Source of the DNA: Limnoperna fortunei
Lineage: Eukaryota > Mollusca > Bivalvia > Mytilida > Modiolidae
Direction: 5' to 3'
Length of the DNA stretch: 64,000 nucleotides
Assembly (NCBI GenBank): GCA_944474755.1
Contig: OX104123.1
Location: forward strand, 20,836,275-20,900,274
Shown here: in pieces, positions 52,301 through 61,967 of the stretch
Position numbering within the stretch: position 1 is the first letter of the stretch
Layout of the letters: each line of letters starts with the position of its first letter
Position numbers and translations under genes: made by a program
The notes under the pieces: generated by a model
Databases searched by the model: none
The model's input: the letters and a program-made list of their open reading frames with translations, nothing else
Told to the model about the DNA's origin: nothing

Positions 52301-55300
52301 TAATTTACCTTAAATCGTATTAAATAGAATCCGATCAATGAGTTATTTCTTTGTTGCTTTAATATCAGCCATGTATTATTAAATGTAAATATTTTAATAC
52401 AGTGGTTTTACAATCTGCTTAACATGGTTTTTCTTGTTATGTAACAACTTGATCTCTTTATTATTTGAATCAAAGATATGTAGCTTATTTTTTCAAAAGC
52501 ATTAAACTAATATTGTACTCAGTTGAAGTTTAAAGTACAATCAGGCATTTCATATCCGTGCGTAAGGAACAGTTCTTTGATAAATGTCAATATCTTTTAT
52601 GACATGAGATATAATACACGACTTATAAATATGCCGTTATCTGATATCCACCTACCTTCACACGTTTTGCCTGTGTATGGTATCTGACATTTACAATTGA
52701 AGCCGTATCCATCACTAGAACATACCCCTTCATTCTTACATGGATTGGGAAAGCATGGCGAGTCTGTAAAAAGTACAGAGCCAGTCTGAAATCAGGCTTC
52801 TATTTTTTATGTTTGAATCCTGGAGGTCAAAGGTTAATGCAATATATGCAATATGTCTTTAATAGTTTTATCCTTAACAAATATTGCATTAAAGAAGTGC
52901 TTAAGCTAATTCATATAAGCAATATATACACATCCATTCTGAATGAAGGAAATGAGATTTTACAGTTTATAAATTAGCACGTATGATTATATTGTCTGAA
53001 CGAAAACAAGCTTTCTTTGACTTTAAAAGTTTATAATGTTTATTGAAACAAAACAATTTACGTGTTATTTTACTAGTAAATAAACAACATTAGCTACACG
53101 GATAAATTAAACAAATTTTATTATAAATAGACTTTTGTAATAATTTCACACGAAACAGTAAAGTTATAATTAATATTCATCTGCTCAAAAACATAGCTTT
53201 CGAGGTCACATACACTTAAACAGTGATGATAAGTTGGACACATTTTAAAACCCATCCACATAAACAGTGATGATAAGTTAGACTCATTTTAGACCCCATC
53301 CACATAAACAGTGATGATAAGTTAGGCTCATTTTAGACCCCATCCACATAAACAGTGATGATAAGTTAGGCTCATTTTAGACCCCATCCACATAAACAGT
53401 GATGATAAGTTGGCTCATTTTAGACCACATCCACATAAACAGTGATGATAAGTTAGGCTCATTTTAGACCCCATCCACATAAACAGTAATGATAAGTTGG
53501 CTCATTTTAGACCACATCCACCTAACCAATGATGATAAGTTGGGCTCATTTTAGACCTCATCCACATAAACAGTGATGATTAAGAGGCTCATTTTAGGCC
53601 TTTTATTTTTTTGTACTGTTTACATCTCGTAAAAAAATCTCATCGGAGATAAAAACGAAGAAATAGCAATGTAGAAAAACATAGATACATATATTTGGGA
53701 TACTTGGATATGTCGATCAGTCAAGTGTCTAATATCTTTATATAAAACTTACGTTCGCAGTGTTTCCCTACGTATCCAGATTTGCAATGACACGTATAGT
53801 CATGTCCGTTGTTTACACATGTTCCGCCATTTTTGCACGGATTTGGGTCACAGTGATCATTTTCTGAAATAAAGTCAATGAGTATTAGTTATTAGATCTG
53901 CATCAATAAATCATTAAGTAATTAATTAATGTAAATTAAGAAACCATTTTTAAACAACTTAAAGGCTGATAGTAAGAGTGGATGTTTTATGTTCACAGAC
54001 CTTCACAGTGTCTTCCCGAGTATCTATCTACACAAGAACAAGTATAGCCACCATGTCCGTCAGGTATACATTTCCCGTTGTTCTTGCATGGGTTAGGGTG
54101 GCACACATTGACTGTCAATATACAGACAAAGGAATAAACGTCAGTTAGTAGCAAAATAAAACTAAAGAATTAATCATTGTTATTTGCAGCTTTAGTAATA
54201 TATTATGTATTTTGAAAGAATAAACATTTAAAGCAGAATGAGTCAATGAGTCAATCATCTAATAAATCGTGTGTATGGAGAAGTAAATCTTTATCGTTGG
54301 TGTGAAATAATTTTCTTTTAAATGTTTTTGCTGTATTTATTATTTGCTAAATATAATTGACCAATGTAATTATGCATTCAAAAACGTATGGTTTATTTCA
54401 GTTCAAATTTGAAAACATTTTAAAATGTTATTTGAATGAAGAATTGTCAAAAAAGAAAATCCACAAATCAAATTCTGGGAAAGCGACGAAGCCTACTGTT
54501 TGATGAAATTTCAAAAGCGTTTAACCTCTGATGTTTAATATTTAATATATTTAATGTTTAATTAACAACAGAGAAACAAGTTTAGTTGATAAATTACCTT
54601 CACAGTGTCTGCCTGAATATCCATCATCACATCTACAACTGTATCCACCGTGTCCATCAGGAAGACATTTTCCGTTATTCCTACAAGGGTTAGGGTGGCA
54701 CACATTCTCTGTCAATGTATTCATATTTTTAAAGACAAAATATACTACATTCGATGTTTTGTTAATAAGAGCTTATTAAAAAATTTATATTCTTAAACCC
54801 AACTTAAAAATCTTTACTGATTGGCTCAAAATAAGATCACGTGACTTATATGAGATGTCTTTCTAAATTACGCTAAACATTTGCTTGCAGAGGGTGACAA
54901 CCTCGAAACCATACCAGAAACCATCGTAATCACGTACTCGGCAACCGGAAACAGGGTGACAATATCATTCCTCGACCTGGACAATCCTAATTCATTAAAC
55001 GCACGTAATCGATAAGTCAAAACATTTTGTATTATTTAAATTTGCAATAATGGATGGCAATGAAGTATTAAAAACACATAATTATGAGAAATAATACCTT
55101 GTTTGGACTATAAAGTTGGTCTATCTTAATTTGCTCGGTTTAATAAAACAATTATGGCCTTCTTAATCGGTGGACTTACAGAATTGTAAACATGCTTGGG
55201 ATGTCTTCCCGAGGGAAGACAATTAACCCACGCAAGTTGAAAATTCTTGGATGTCAACTTCTTAAGAGGGCCACAATTGTATAATGTTTATGTGTCATGT

Positions 55301-58300
55301 TTCAGTAATGTAAATTGTATTTTATTGTTATAATTGAGAAAATTCCTTCAGGGCTTTATGCTTGTATTCACTTGAACTATCAATCTAATACATCTTTTAA
55401 AATAAGTTGTACATATTATCTTAATAATTGTTTTTTCTTTAGTTTTCTTTGAAATGTTGTATGCTGTGTTATGGTTTATGTGCTGAAAATAATTTGATCT
55501 TTGTAATTAATCATTGAAAAATGCACGTGTTTTATTCAGTTTAAAGTCGGGACACTTTCAATGTATTATATTATATGTAATGTCCTGTTGATTTCAACAT
55601 GTTAAGTTAATAGCCAATTACCTTCACAGTGTCTGCCTGAATATCCATCATCACATCTACATGTATATCCACCGTGTCCATCAGGAAGACATTTTCCGTT
55701 ATTCCTACAGGGGTTAGGGTGGCACACGTTGTCTGTCAATGTAATGTCATATTTTACAGGATACAATATGCAACATGCCAGGTTTTGTTTATTCTGGCTT
55801 TTAAAAAATAATGTTGATATATCATGGCTTTATGCTTGAATGGCTAATATATTTACTTGAACTATCACTTATCTAATACATGTTGTGCAATAAGTTAAAA
55901 AAATTATCTAAATCGATTGTATGTCTTTATTGGTTTGTTTAGTTTTCTTTGAAATGTTGTATTCTTTCTTTTCTTTTCTTTTTTTTTTGGGGGGGGGGGG
56001 GGCATTATGTGCTAAGCATAATTTGATAATTGTTTAAAGTGGGGAATTTCTTAATATATTGTTAAATGTAACGTCCTGCTATTTATATATTAATTACCTT
56101 CACAGTGTCTGCCTGAATATCCATCATCACATCTACATGTATATCCACCGTGTCCATCAGGAAGACATTTTCCGTTATTCCTACAGGGGTTAGGGTGGCA
56201 CACGTTATCTGCACATTAATAAAATAATTTATAGTCAATTATATATCTTTGCAATCAGTTACACATATTAAACTTAAAAATCGACAATATATTTGTAACT
56301 ATTATAGAAATTGTTTTCAGTAGGTATAAAAATACCAACGGGTACAAACTGTGGATCCACTCCTTGTCGATTTGTCCCCGAATTCTAATGAGATTTAATA
56401 TCAAGAAAAGTCTTATTACAGACAAGAAAACAGTACAGACTGTCCTTTAATTTAATGTATAGATATATTGATCATGTCCTTTCAACTAACAACCAAAAAT
56501 TTGCTGATTTGCTTCCGTTAATACATCCCTCAGAAACCACAGAAACAGCTTCATCTACATCAATACCTGACATATGACGCCAATGGTCATCTAAGCATAA
56601 AATTTTACTACAAAGAAGACGATTTGTATTTTTTCAAAATTATAAAATTATAATTTTTTCTCATTTGTACAGCTATATTCTAGCTTCTGCTACAAACTGT
56701 TTATATTTCTTAATTGATAAAGTATGCAAGAGCGTGCAGTGTGTACACTGATATTTGAAATCGTCATCAATTTCTTTTGGATAGACTTATTAAACAAGGT
56801 TATAAAAAAAACGACTCGTCAGCGCCTTCTAAAAGTTTTACTATAGAAACAATTTGAATGTCGTATGAAAATATGATTGCATACAGTTTTCCCAATTTTC
56901 GAATTCAGTGCATAGTGATTGTGATCTATGGATACGCCAATTACTAACAGTTGATGCATTAAAACCAACCATTTTCATCAACACACCAACGCGCACACTA
57001 AAGGAATGGCCCCGTGCGGGATCCGGGTGGCTAAAAGAATAGACCGCAGTCGCGCTAGCTTGTCGTAAAAGGCGACTAAATAGCGCCCAGTACCCTGACC
57101 GGCGTGTCAGGTCGGTTTGCCTAAAGACCGACTGGGATGTGTGCCCCAGGTGGTTGAATGGGGTACCCTTGGCAAGCTGGGGTTGTCAGGCCATAATACG
57201 GAAAACCTGACCGCAAACCATATTAGTGCACCGTGTTGGGAAAAATGCCACGTTCCTCGCACGTTAAAGAACGCTGCTGTAGTATTCGCTATGAAAAGGG
57301 ATTTCGATCCCGCTACAGGAGGCTAAATTGCCCGACCATATCCATCCTCCCATTTGCCAGTGGCAATCTAAAATCCGTTACCCCTATTTTTCCTTGTGTC
57401 CCTTCCCATTTTCATTCATCATCATTTCATGTTCATTTTATCATCCATTTCATGTTCATCGCCTGAATATAGCTGAAATATTGCTGCTCGGGCGTTAAAC
57501 ACCATTAATCAATCAATCAATCACTAAAGGAATGGAAGTGGGAGGCTTGGATTGCCATAGACCTGGTTTAACAACCATTTCGTAAATGCCTGTACCTATG
57601 GCAGGACTATTGCTATATGTTTGGTTGTTGATTATCAAATTTGCCGGTTTCTTGGACTTTGATGTGTGAACTGTCTTTACAGTTTCCTTAGTGTTATGCA
57701 TTTTGTTATTACCTTCATTTATGCGCTAAATAATGTTAATCGTACAATTTGTTAAATTGATTGCTCAAAATAATTTTTGGATGCAGCTTTTCTCAGAAAT
57801 AATTATTCAACAAGATATTTATTATATGTATTGTGAGTAAATATTCATTTACAGATCAAGCATTTTCTGTCAGTGTAACAGACTTTTTTGTCAAACATGC
57901 CTTCTCTTTATTATTGTCTAAAGAGTACATAACTTGATATTATTATGTGTTAACATTGTGTAAAGCCGTTAGTACTTACTTTCACAATCTTTCCCAAAGT
58001 ATCCATCAAGACATTTACATGTGTAACCATTCTCATCACAAGAGCACTTCCCGCCGTTTTTACATGGGTTGGGAAAACATGGCGTGACTAGAAAAAAAAT
58101 TAGTTAATGGTATATTAATTAAACATATGTGATATATAGGTTTTAATGGATTTCCCGTCAGAACAGTATTTTTATGAAATTCTAGCATGGCTAAGAAGAA
58201 ACTTCTAATCGGGCTTTTGTCCCTTTGTCCAAAGTAAAAACAGTCACACTACTGTCTTTATTAAATTAAAATTAACATAGAAAGAATTGAAAAGATAAAA

Positions 58301-61300
58301 AATAATTCACTTACGTTCACAGTTTTTCCCACCATAACCTGATTTGCATTTACATTTATAGTCATATCCGTTCAGTACACATATTCCGTCATTTTTGCAC
58401 GGATTCGGGTTACAATTATCTTTTTCTGAAATACAGTAAGGTCATATATGACTGACAATTATCTACAACTCCTGTTTTAGATCAGAACTGTTAACAAAAA
58501 CCTAGAAAAGAAAGGAACAATATTAATCTGTATTAAGTAGGAGCGTATTCATACGTTTTCTAGTTAATCCTGGTTATACAATTTTCTTTGCAAATTATTT
58601 AACTGAAATTTTCTTAAATTGCAATTAAAGACATTAAGTACACTCATGTCAATTTTATTTTAATTATGATAAACAAGAAATTAATATGAAAATATTGCAA
58701 GTTTCATCACAATGACGTCACTTTAACCACTTGAAACTCTTTTTGACCAGTTGCTACAAACACATTTACGCTCTTTAAAAAATATAAAAAATAAACGTCT
58801 GTTCAGATTATTAAGGTAATGTCAACAGTGTTGAGTGTGCGCCAAAAGAAAACAATTGTCTAAATGTAGGTAGTATATGACAAGTAAGCAAATTATTTCT
58901 CCGACTTAATCAAAGTACCCAGACAATTATGTTTGCCTTTGTATCTGGTTTCCTTCTCCGTCAAGCAACTAGAATGTGTTTGTTTACTGTTTGCAACAAT
59001 TCAAAATAACTGTATAACTGTGAGCAGTTAGATAAGTCATTAAACATTTATACCCTTAACAAACAGTTACATAAGTCATTAAACATTTATACCCTTAACA
59101 AACATTTAGATAAGTCATTAAACATTTATACCCTTAACAAACATTTAGACAAGTCATTAAACATTTATACCCTTAACAAACAGTTAGATAAGTCATTAAA
59201 CATTTATACCCTTAACAAACAGTTACATAAGTCATTAAACATTTATACCCTTAACAAACATTTAGACAAGTCATTAAACATTTATACCCTTAACAAACAT
59301 TTAGACAAGTCATTAAACATTTATACCCTTAACAAACAGTTAGACAAGTCATTAAACATTTATACCCTTAACAAACATTTAGATAAGTCATTAAACATTT
59401 ATACCCTTAACAAACATTTAGACAAGTCATTAAACATTTATACCCTTAACAAACATTTAGACAAGTCATTAAACATTTATACCCTTAACAAACAGTTAGA
59501 TAAGTCATTAAACATTTATACCCTTAACAAACATTTAGACAAGTCATTAAACATTTATACCAAAAACAAGATAAAAATTATGTTAATTCATAAATTTACA
59601 TACAAAACTCTTAACATACTTTCACAGTGATACCCGTGATACCCTGGTGTGCAAAGGCATTTATAATCATGTCCGTTTCCGGTACACTTTCCACCATTAA
59701 GACACGGATTTGGGTTACATCTATCTTTTTCTAAAATTTAACATTTGTTTACTGTCATAACCACAGATAATGATGTTAAATTCGTAGGCCTTGAAGAAAA
59801 CTGCATTAACATCAAACTAGCGTTAGTCTTACAAACCGGATATCACATTTTTGATTAATTTATTGATTGTACAGTTGATTTATGCCCATCTAAAATTATT
59901 ACCGCTATATACTAGACGAAATAAAAATTAGAAAAGTTCGCACAAAAACATTCGATAACCCTTGAAAACTCACCAACACAAGTATTTCCGGAATACCCAT
60001 TTGTACAGGAACATTTAAAGGTATGTCCTAAATCGGCACAGATCCCGCCATTTTGACAAGGGTTCGGTTTACACCAGTACACTATTATAATATAAACATG
60101 ATTAGTCTCGATTAGAAGAAACACGCGTCTGGCGTAATTAATTCCATTAACATTGGTATCATTGATAACATTTTAAGTAACATATAATATATAATAAATA
60201 CCTGCAAACGAGTAAGTAGTGTTGGTAATTAAGTACTGTATGTGAAACGGACATGATTATCAGTCAAAATATATGCCGAAAACATATATTACAAGTAGTA
60301 GTAAATAGTCAAATAACTGCTTTAAACAGAAACAAAGCGAATTTATTTTATAAAAATTCAACGTAATGTTAATTTACACCATTTGGTTGTTGATTCGAAA
60401 ACGGTTTAAAGTGGAAAGCAAATTGATTGAAACTTTTTTTAAAAATAATTATACATACAAATGGAAGCAATTTCAGACAGTGGTAACCAGCACCAATACT
60501 TTAGCAACCAAATGCATCACAGAGTTTTTCAAATGCTTCTTATTGTAACAGTTTTAAAAGTCAGTAAGTCCTTGATTATGTTTATTTGTTTCCATGCGCC
60601 ACTTTCAACAATTTTTAGCTGTATCATGGTGTCCATGTTTTATTTGGGGGCGTCGCCGGAGTTTCCGAAGAAAACGCCCGGCCCTTGGTAGGAAAACTGG
60701 CAATCTTTGTCAATTAAGATTGCAATCGAGTACACCCTGCACGCATTGAGACTCGAACACGCAATCTCAGTGCTGACAGATCAATAGTACACGAACTACC
60801 TTAACCACTCGGCCACCGAGGCCTCTCCATGGTTATGTCCAGGAATGCAACAATGTGATGTATGCTTTTGTTTTTCATGTATCTGCATATATCTATGTTT
60901 GTTTAAATAATTTGTCATTTATTTTATGATGGAAAAAAGCGCAATGGAGTAATATTATAGCATGTAAACACCTCACCCTTAAAGGTTTGAAATTTGAAGC
61001 ATTAATATATAAAAACAATATAGATTACCTTGTTGTTTCTGCTGAGGCTACAAAAAAAATAAACTGTTATAGCAAAACATTAAGATAATAGAACATGTTT
61101 TAAACAGTTAAACTTTTCCACGATTTGAACCAATTGAAATTTGATATCTGTAATATATTTATAAGTCGCATATTGAGGCAAACAAAAACGTTCGAAAAAT
61201 TGTGCAGTCTTACATTTACAAACCCGGATGTTACATGGAACATCGTGTGGTCAGAATCTTGGTACACTTCATTCTTTCTTATTAATAAATGATTGATAAG

Positions 61301-61609
61301 AGACATTAAGAAAGATATATTAAATGGCATAACCTTTAAACAAAAACTGTTTTCTAAGCTACTATATTTATGTTTTACAAAGAATATAGAGATAAAGTTT
61401 GTATTCGTCAATATTTAAAATATTAATTGTGCATATTCAGTTAACTTAAAGCATATACCATCTTTAAATGGATGCTAAATAATGTACAAGGGAATATTGA
61501 TAGAGGTAATACAGTAATGATGCAGACAAACCTCATATCCCTTTACCGGGACAACTGTAGCCGATGCACTGTACGCTAGCAACACGCTTACAATGTACAA
61601 TGCGATCAT
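46310..61609 (-). CDS. Locus 1: complete secreted 16-EGF-repeat protein (spliced gene, 19 exons)
   Basis: This is a manually assembled spliced gene. Coding exons in transcript order are 61532-61609, 61029-61047, 59974-60081, 59620-59730, 58315-58425, 57980-58087, 56098-56208, 55622-55732, 54598-54708, 54001-54111, 53753-53863, 52656-52763, 51577-51687, 49717-49827, 48947-49057, 48184-48291, 47565-47672, 47143-47256 and 46310-46368. The lengths sum to 1920 nt, giving 639 residues plus TAG; all introns are GT-AG, and no junction codon is a stop. Residues 1-17 are a signal peptide, 33-620 are sixteen EGF domains, and 621-639 are a Tyr/Lys-containing tail. The domains lack the usual calcium-binding EGF signature before the first Cys. 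The product is a secreted extracellular repeat protein. The many NPC-type short EGF modules resemble byssal plaque protein fp-2 of mussels; a shell-matrix EGF protein is the main alternative. The gene structure is well supported; the function is inferred. Confidence 0.88.
46369..47142. other. Last intron of locus 1
   Basis: 774 bp. It contains a degenerate short repeat at 46730-46860 around GGAAAAGGTTCGAGT, and is otherwise plain AT-rich sequence. Confidence 0.5.
47143..47256 (-). CDS. Locus 1 EGF16 exon
   Basis: A 114-nt phase 1-1 exon, residues 583-620, with core [14 protein letters not shown] and ending GYSGTHCE. It is the last EGF domain. The acceptor is TTTTAG and the donor is G|GTATGT. 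It is the counterpart of locus 2 exon 19823-19936, the only other 114-nt exon. Confidence 0.87.
47565..47672 (-). CDS. Locus 1 EGF15 exon
   Basis: A 108-nt phase 1-1 exon, residues 547-582, starting [15 protein letters not shown] and ending GFTGHKCE. The donor is A|GTATGA. It is the counterpart of locus 2 exon 20610-20717, sharing the CSSNPC start and the CTCAKG segment. Confidence 0.86.
48184..48291 (-). CDS. Locus 1 EGF14 exon (seven cysteines)
   Basis: A 108-nt phase 1-1 exon, residues 511-546, starting [15 protein letters not shown] and ending PGCSGHLCE. The conserved Gly-Tyr is Gly-Cys, giving a seventh Cys. The same substitution is present in the paired locus 2 exon 23521-23628. The donor is G|GTATGT. 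Confidence 0.86.
48508..48946. repeat. Degenerate 60-70-bp array derived from the 3' half of EGF13
   Basis: Six or seven diverged units resemble the exon end at 48947 onward: GTGGCCCAGAATATCCACC, ACACATGAACATGCG, then GCTTTATCAACTTACAATC. In gene orientation each carries a mutated version of GGATATTCTGGGCCACA and, in some, GTAAGT. It is contiguous with the exon and much older looking than the 49387 array. Confidence 0.85.
48947..49057 (-). CDS. Locus 1 EGF13 exon
   Basis: A 111-nt phase 1-1 exon, residues 474-510, starting [15 protein letters not shown] and ending GYSGPHCD. The donor is T|GTAAGT, so the junction codon is Leu. It is paired with the locus 2 exon at 23885-23995 by its Cys-Asp end and T at the junction. 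Degenerate copies of its 3' half follow at 48508-48946. Confidence 0.86.
49387..49716. repeat. 34-bp array derived from the EGF12 exon edge and donor
   Basis: Ten units of 34 bp, nearly identical, each containing on the minus strand AACATTGCGGAG|GTAAGTT, the exact end and donor of exon 49717-49827. It is contiguous with the exon. Units alternate in CATAAC/CAGAAC and AATAAC/AAAAAC. Confidence 0.95.
49717..49827 (-). CDS. Locus 1 EGF12 exon (seven cysteines)
   Basis: A 111-nt phase 1-1 exon, residues 437-473, starting [15 protein letters not shown] and ending GYSGKHCG. An extra Cys directly follows the fifth EGF Cys (KCCDGY). The donor is G|GTAAGT. This donor edge has been amplified into the ten-copy array immediately downstream at 49387-49716. 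Confidence 0.86.
49828..51576. other. Intron between EGF11 and EGF12
   Basis: Holds the hairpin element at 50724-50843. No EGF-like exon is seen in the rest. Confidence 0.5.
50724..50843. mobile_element. Hairpin inverted-repeat element, 120 bp
   Basis: Arms of 44 bp with about three mismatches (GGCTGTCCCAATTTTGTGGA on the left; GGCTGACCCAATTTTATGGA as the reverse complement of the right). The loop includes TTACGCTTACGCTTGTGGC. A MITE or foldback copy. Confidence 0.75.
51577..51687 (-). CDS. Locus 1 EGF11 exon
   Basis: A 111-nt phase 1-1 exon, residues 400-436, starting [15 protein letters not shown] and ending GYSGKNCE. The acceptor is TTGACAG and the donor is G|GTCGGT. It has six cysteines. 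Confidence 0.87.
52656..52763 (-). CDS. Locus 1 EGF10 exon
   Basis: A 108-nt phase 1-1 exon, residues 364-399, starting [15 protein letters not shown] and ending PYTGKTCE. Ile-Pro-Tyr replaces the usual Asp-Gly-Tyr. The donor is G|GTAGGT and the acceptor is TTTACAG. It is the counterpart of EGF4 but lacks the extra Cys. Confidence 0.85.
53206..53603. repeat. 44-bp minisatellite, about nine copies
   Basis: The unit contains CACATAAACAGTGATGATAA and GGCTCATTTTAGACC. It is located in the intron between EGF9 and EGF10, not contiguous with an exon. Confidence 0.9.
53753..53863 (-). CDS. Locus 1 EGF9 exon
   Basis: A 111-nt phase 1-1 exon, residues 327-363, with core [12 protein letters not shown] and ending GYVGKHCE. 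The donor is C|GTAAGT, so the next codon is His. It has six cysteines and is the counterpart of EGF3. Confidence 0.86.
54001..54111 (-). CDS. Locus 1 EGF8 exon
   Basis: A 111-nt phase 1-1 exon, residues 290-326, starting [15 protein letters not shown] and ending RYSGRHCE, with Arg replacing the usual Gly before Tyr. The donor is G|GTCTGT and the acceptor is TTGACAG. It is closest to EGF7 and EGF11. Confidence 0.86.
54598..54708 (-). CDS. Locus 1 EGF7 exon
   Basis: A 111-nt phase 1-1 exon, residues 253-289, starting [15 protein letters not shown]. It is the third member of the EGF5-7 triplication and differs from the others at a handful of bases. The donor is G|GTAATT and the acceptor is TTGACAG. 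Confidence 0.87.
54780..55560. other. Intron between EGF6 and EGF7
   Basis: No exon. It includes a CTTCCCGAGGGAAG palindrome at about 55203 and otherwise unremarkable AT-rich DNA. Confidence 0.4.
55622..55732 (-). CDS. Locus 1 EGF6 exon
   Basis: A 111-nt phase 1-1 exon, residues 216-252, starting [15 protein letters not shown] and ending GYSGRHCE. It is almost identical to EGF5. The donor is G|GTAATT and the acceptor is TTGACAG. It has six cysteines and the conserved GY-G motif. Confidence 0.87.
55961..56002. repeat. Polypyrimidine tract followed by G14
   Basis: TTTTC-type repeats run into T8 and then fourteen G, in the intron between EGF5 and EGF6. It is prone to slippage, so the exact length is uncertain. 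Confidence 0.8.
56098..56208 (-). CDS. Locus 1 EGF5 exon
   Basis: A 111-nt phase 1-1 exon, residues 179-215, starting [14 protein letters not shown] and ending GYSGRHCE. It differs from the EGF6 exon at only one of 111 bases, at the 5' edge. The donor is G|GTAATT and the acceptor is TGTGCAG. It is part of a recent EGF5-EGF6-EGF7 tandem triplication. Confidence 0.87.
57010..57521 (+). mobile_element. Full-length SINE-like element with 14-bp target duplication
   Basis: CACTAAAGGAATGG occurs at 56996-57009 and again at 57522-57535, flanking a GC-richer 512-bp element. The tail is GCTGAAATATTGCTGCTCGG, GCGTTAAACACC and (AATC)n. It is antisense to locus 1, in the intron between EGF4 and EGF5. The exact duplication suggests recent insertion. 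Short ORFs inside are not genes. Confidence 0.85.
57980..58087 (-). CDS. Locus 1 EGF4 exon (seven cysteines)
   Basis: A 108-nt phase 1-1 exon, residues 143-178, starting [14 protein letters not shown] and ending GYFGKDCE. An additional Cys sits two residues after the third EGF Cys (KCSCDENG), giving an odd number. It is related to EGF10 by its CFPNPC start. The acceptor is TCTAG and the donor is A|GTAAGT. Confidence 0.85.
58315..58425 (-). CDS. Locus 1 EGF3 exon
   Basis: A 111-nt phase 1-1 exon, residues 106-142, with core [12 protein letters not shown] and ending GYGGKNCE. The donor is C|GTAAGT, with the same unusual C before the intron as EGF9. EGF3-EGF4 pair with EGF9-EGF10 by sequence and junction base, so a two-exon block was probably duplicated. 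Confidence 0.85.
58426..59019. other. Intron between EGF2 and EGF3
   Basis: Plain AT-rich sequence preceding the 39-bp minisatellite. Confidence 0.45.
59020..59562. repeat. 39-bp minisatellite, about fourteen copies
   Basis: The unit contains AAGTCATTAAACATTTATAC and CCTTAACAAACA, with a TTTAGACAAG/GTTAGATAAG alternation. It ends about 60 bp before the EGF2 exon edge. Some similarity of CTTAACAAAC to the CTTAACATAC at the EGF2 donor is too short to judge. Confidence 0.93.
59620..59730 (-). CDS. Locus 1 EGF2 exon
   Basis: A 111-nt phase 1-1 exon, residues 69-105, with core [12 protein letters not shown] and ending GYHGYHCE. It has six cysteines. The acceptor is TTTTAG and the donor is A|GTATGT. 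It begins Glu-Lys-Asp-Arg-Cys, closest to EGF3, which suggests local duplication of these two exons. Confidence 0.85.
59974..60081 (-). CDS. Locus 1 EGF1 exon
   Basis: A 108-nt phase 1-1 exon encoding residues 33-68, starting [14 protein letters not shown] and ending GYSGNTCV. All six EGF cysteines are present. The acceptor is TAATAG and the donor is G|GTGAGT. It is the first EGF domain after the short Gln/Lys linker and the only one ending Cys-Val rather than Cys-Glu, Cys-Asp or Cys-Gly. Confidence 0.85.
60640..60824 (-). mobile_element. Reverse-oriented tRNA-derived SINE, 3' truncated
   Basis: On the minus strand it starts AGGCCTCGGTGGCCGAGTGG, TTAAGGTAGTTCGTG and continues into CCAGTTTTCCTACCAAGGGC, matching the 29209 element. 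The (CAAA)n tail is missing. It lies in the intron between the microexon and EGF1. Confidence 0.75.
61029..61047 (-). CDS. Locus 1 exon 2: 19-nt microexon
   Basis: The microexon encodes PQQKQQ plus one base. Its acceptor has a T8 tract ending GTAG and its donor is AAG|GTAATC. It changes the intron phase from 0 (after the signal peptide) to 1, which is needed to enter the first EGF exon in frame as Val-Tyr-Trp-Cys. Without it, joining exon 1 to the first EGF exon would break the frame. Confidence 0.72.
61532..61609 (-). CDS. Locus 1 exon 1: signal peptide
   Basis: The exon encodes 26 residues beginning [17 protein letters not shown], a hydrophobic core followed by an Ala-x-Ala cleavage site after residue 17. 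The mature N-terminus would start TVVPVKGYE. The donor is GAG|GTTTGT in phase 0. It lies just downstream of a TATA box, which is why this ATG was chosen. Confidence 0.88.
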
Positions 61610-61647
61610 ATTTGGTTCTTGCTGATGTGTTCAATAAACTAAATAGC

Positions 61648-61655
61648 TTTATATA
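61648..61655 (-). promoter_or_regulatory. TATA box of locus 1
   Basis: On the minus strand the sequence reads AGTATATAAAGC, a consensus TATA element about 40 bp upstream of the ATG at 61607-61609. This predicts a transcription start near 61620-61628 and a very short 5' UTR. The ATG has A at -3. A TATA promoter suits a strongly expressed secreted product, but no transcript evidence is available here. Confidence 0.7.
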
Positions 61656-61960
61656 CTACTTATCTACATATATTATGACTGTAATTGAATGTTTTTACGT
61701 ATATTAAACTTGTGAAATAACATTAATTAGGTGTGAACAAACAGCAGAGTAATCGGATTTTACTTGTTTCCTTCAATATTGTGATGTTTTTCTTTATTAC
61801 TGGTATGTTTTAGACGAAACCTAAATTTAAGGCATGATTGGTATGATTAGGGAAAAGTTTAGACATGCTTCCGTGTAAGGTTTAATACCTCAAAGTTGTT
61901 TACTTACACCATCTGTGTTGTATCATAGAACGAGGTAGCAGGTGTATATAGAACGTGGTA
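61656..61960. promoter_or_regulatory. Upstream flank of locus 1
   Basis: Immediate 5' region of the TATA box. I see no specific binding motif that I would defend. Confidence 0.3.
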
Positions 61961-61967
61961 GCTTAAA

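Noticed and set aside
57117..57466. Two plus-strand ORFs
   Set aside because: Inside the SINE-like element with target duplications.
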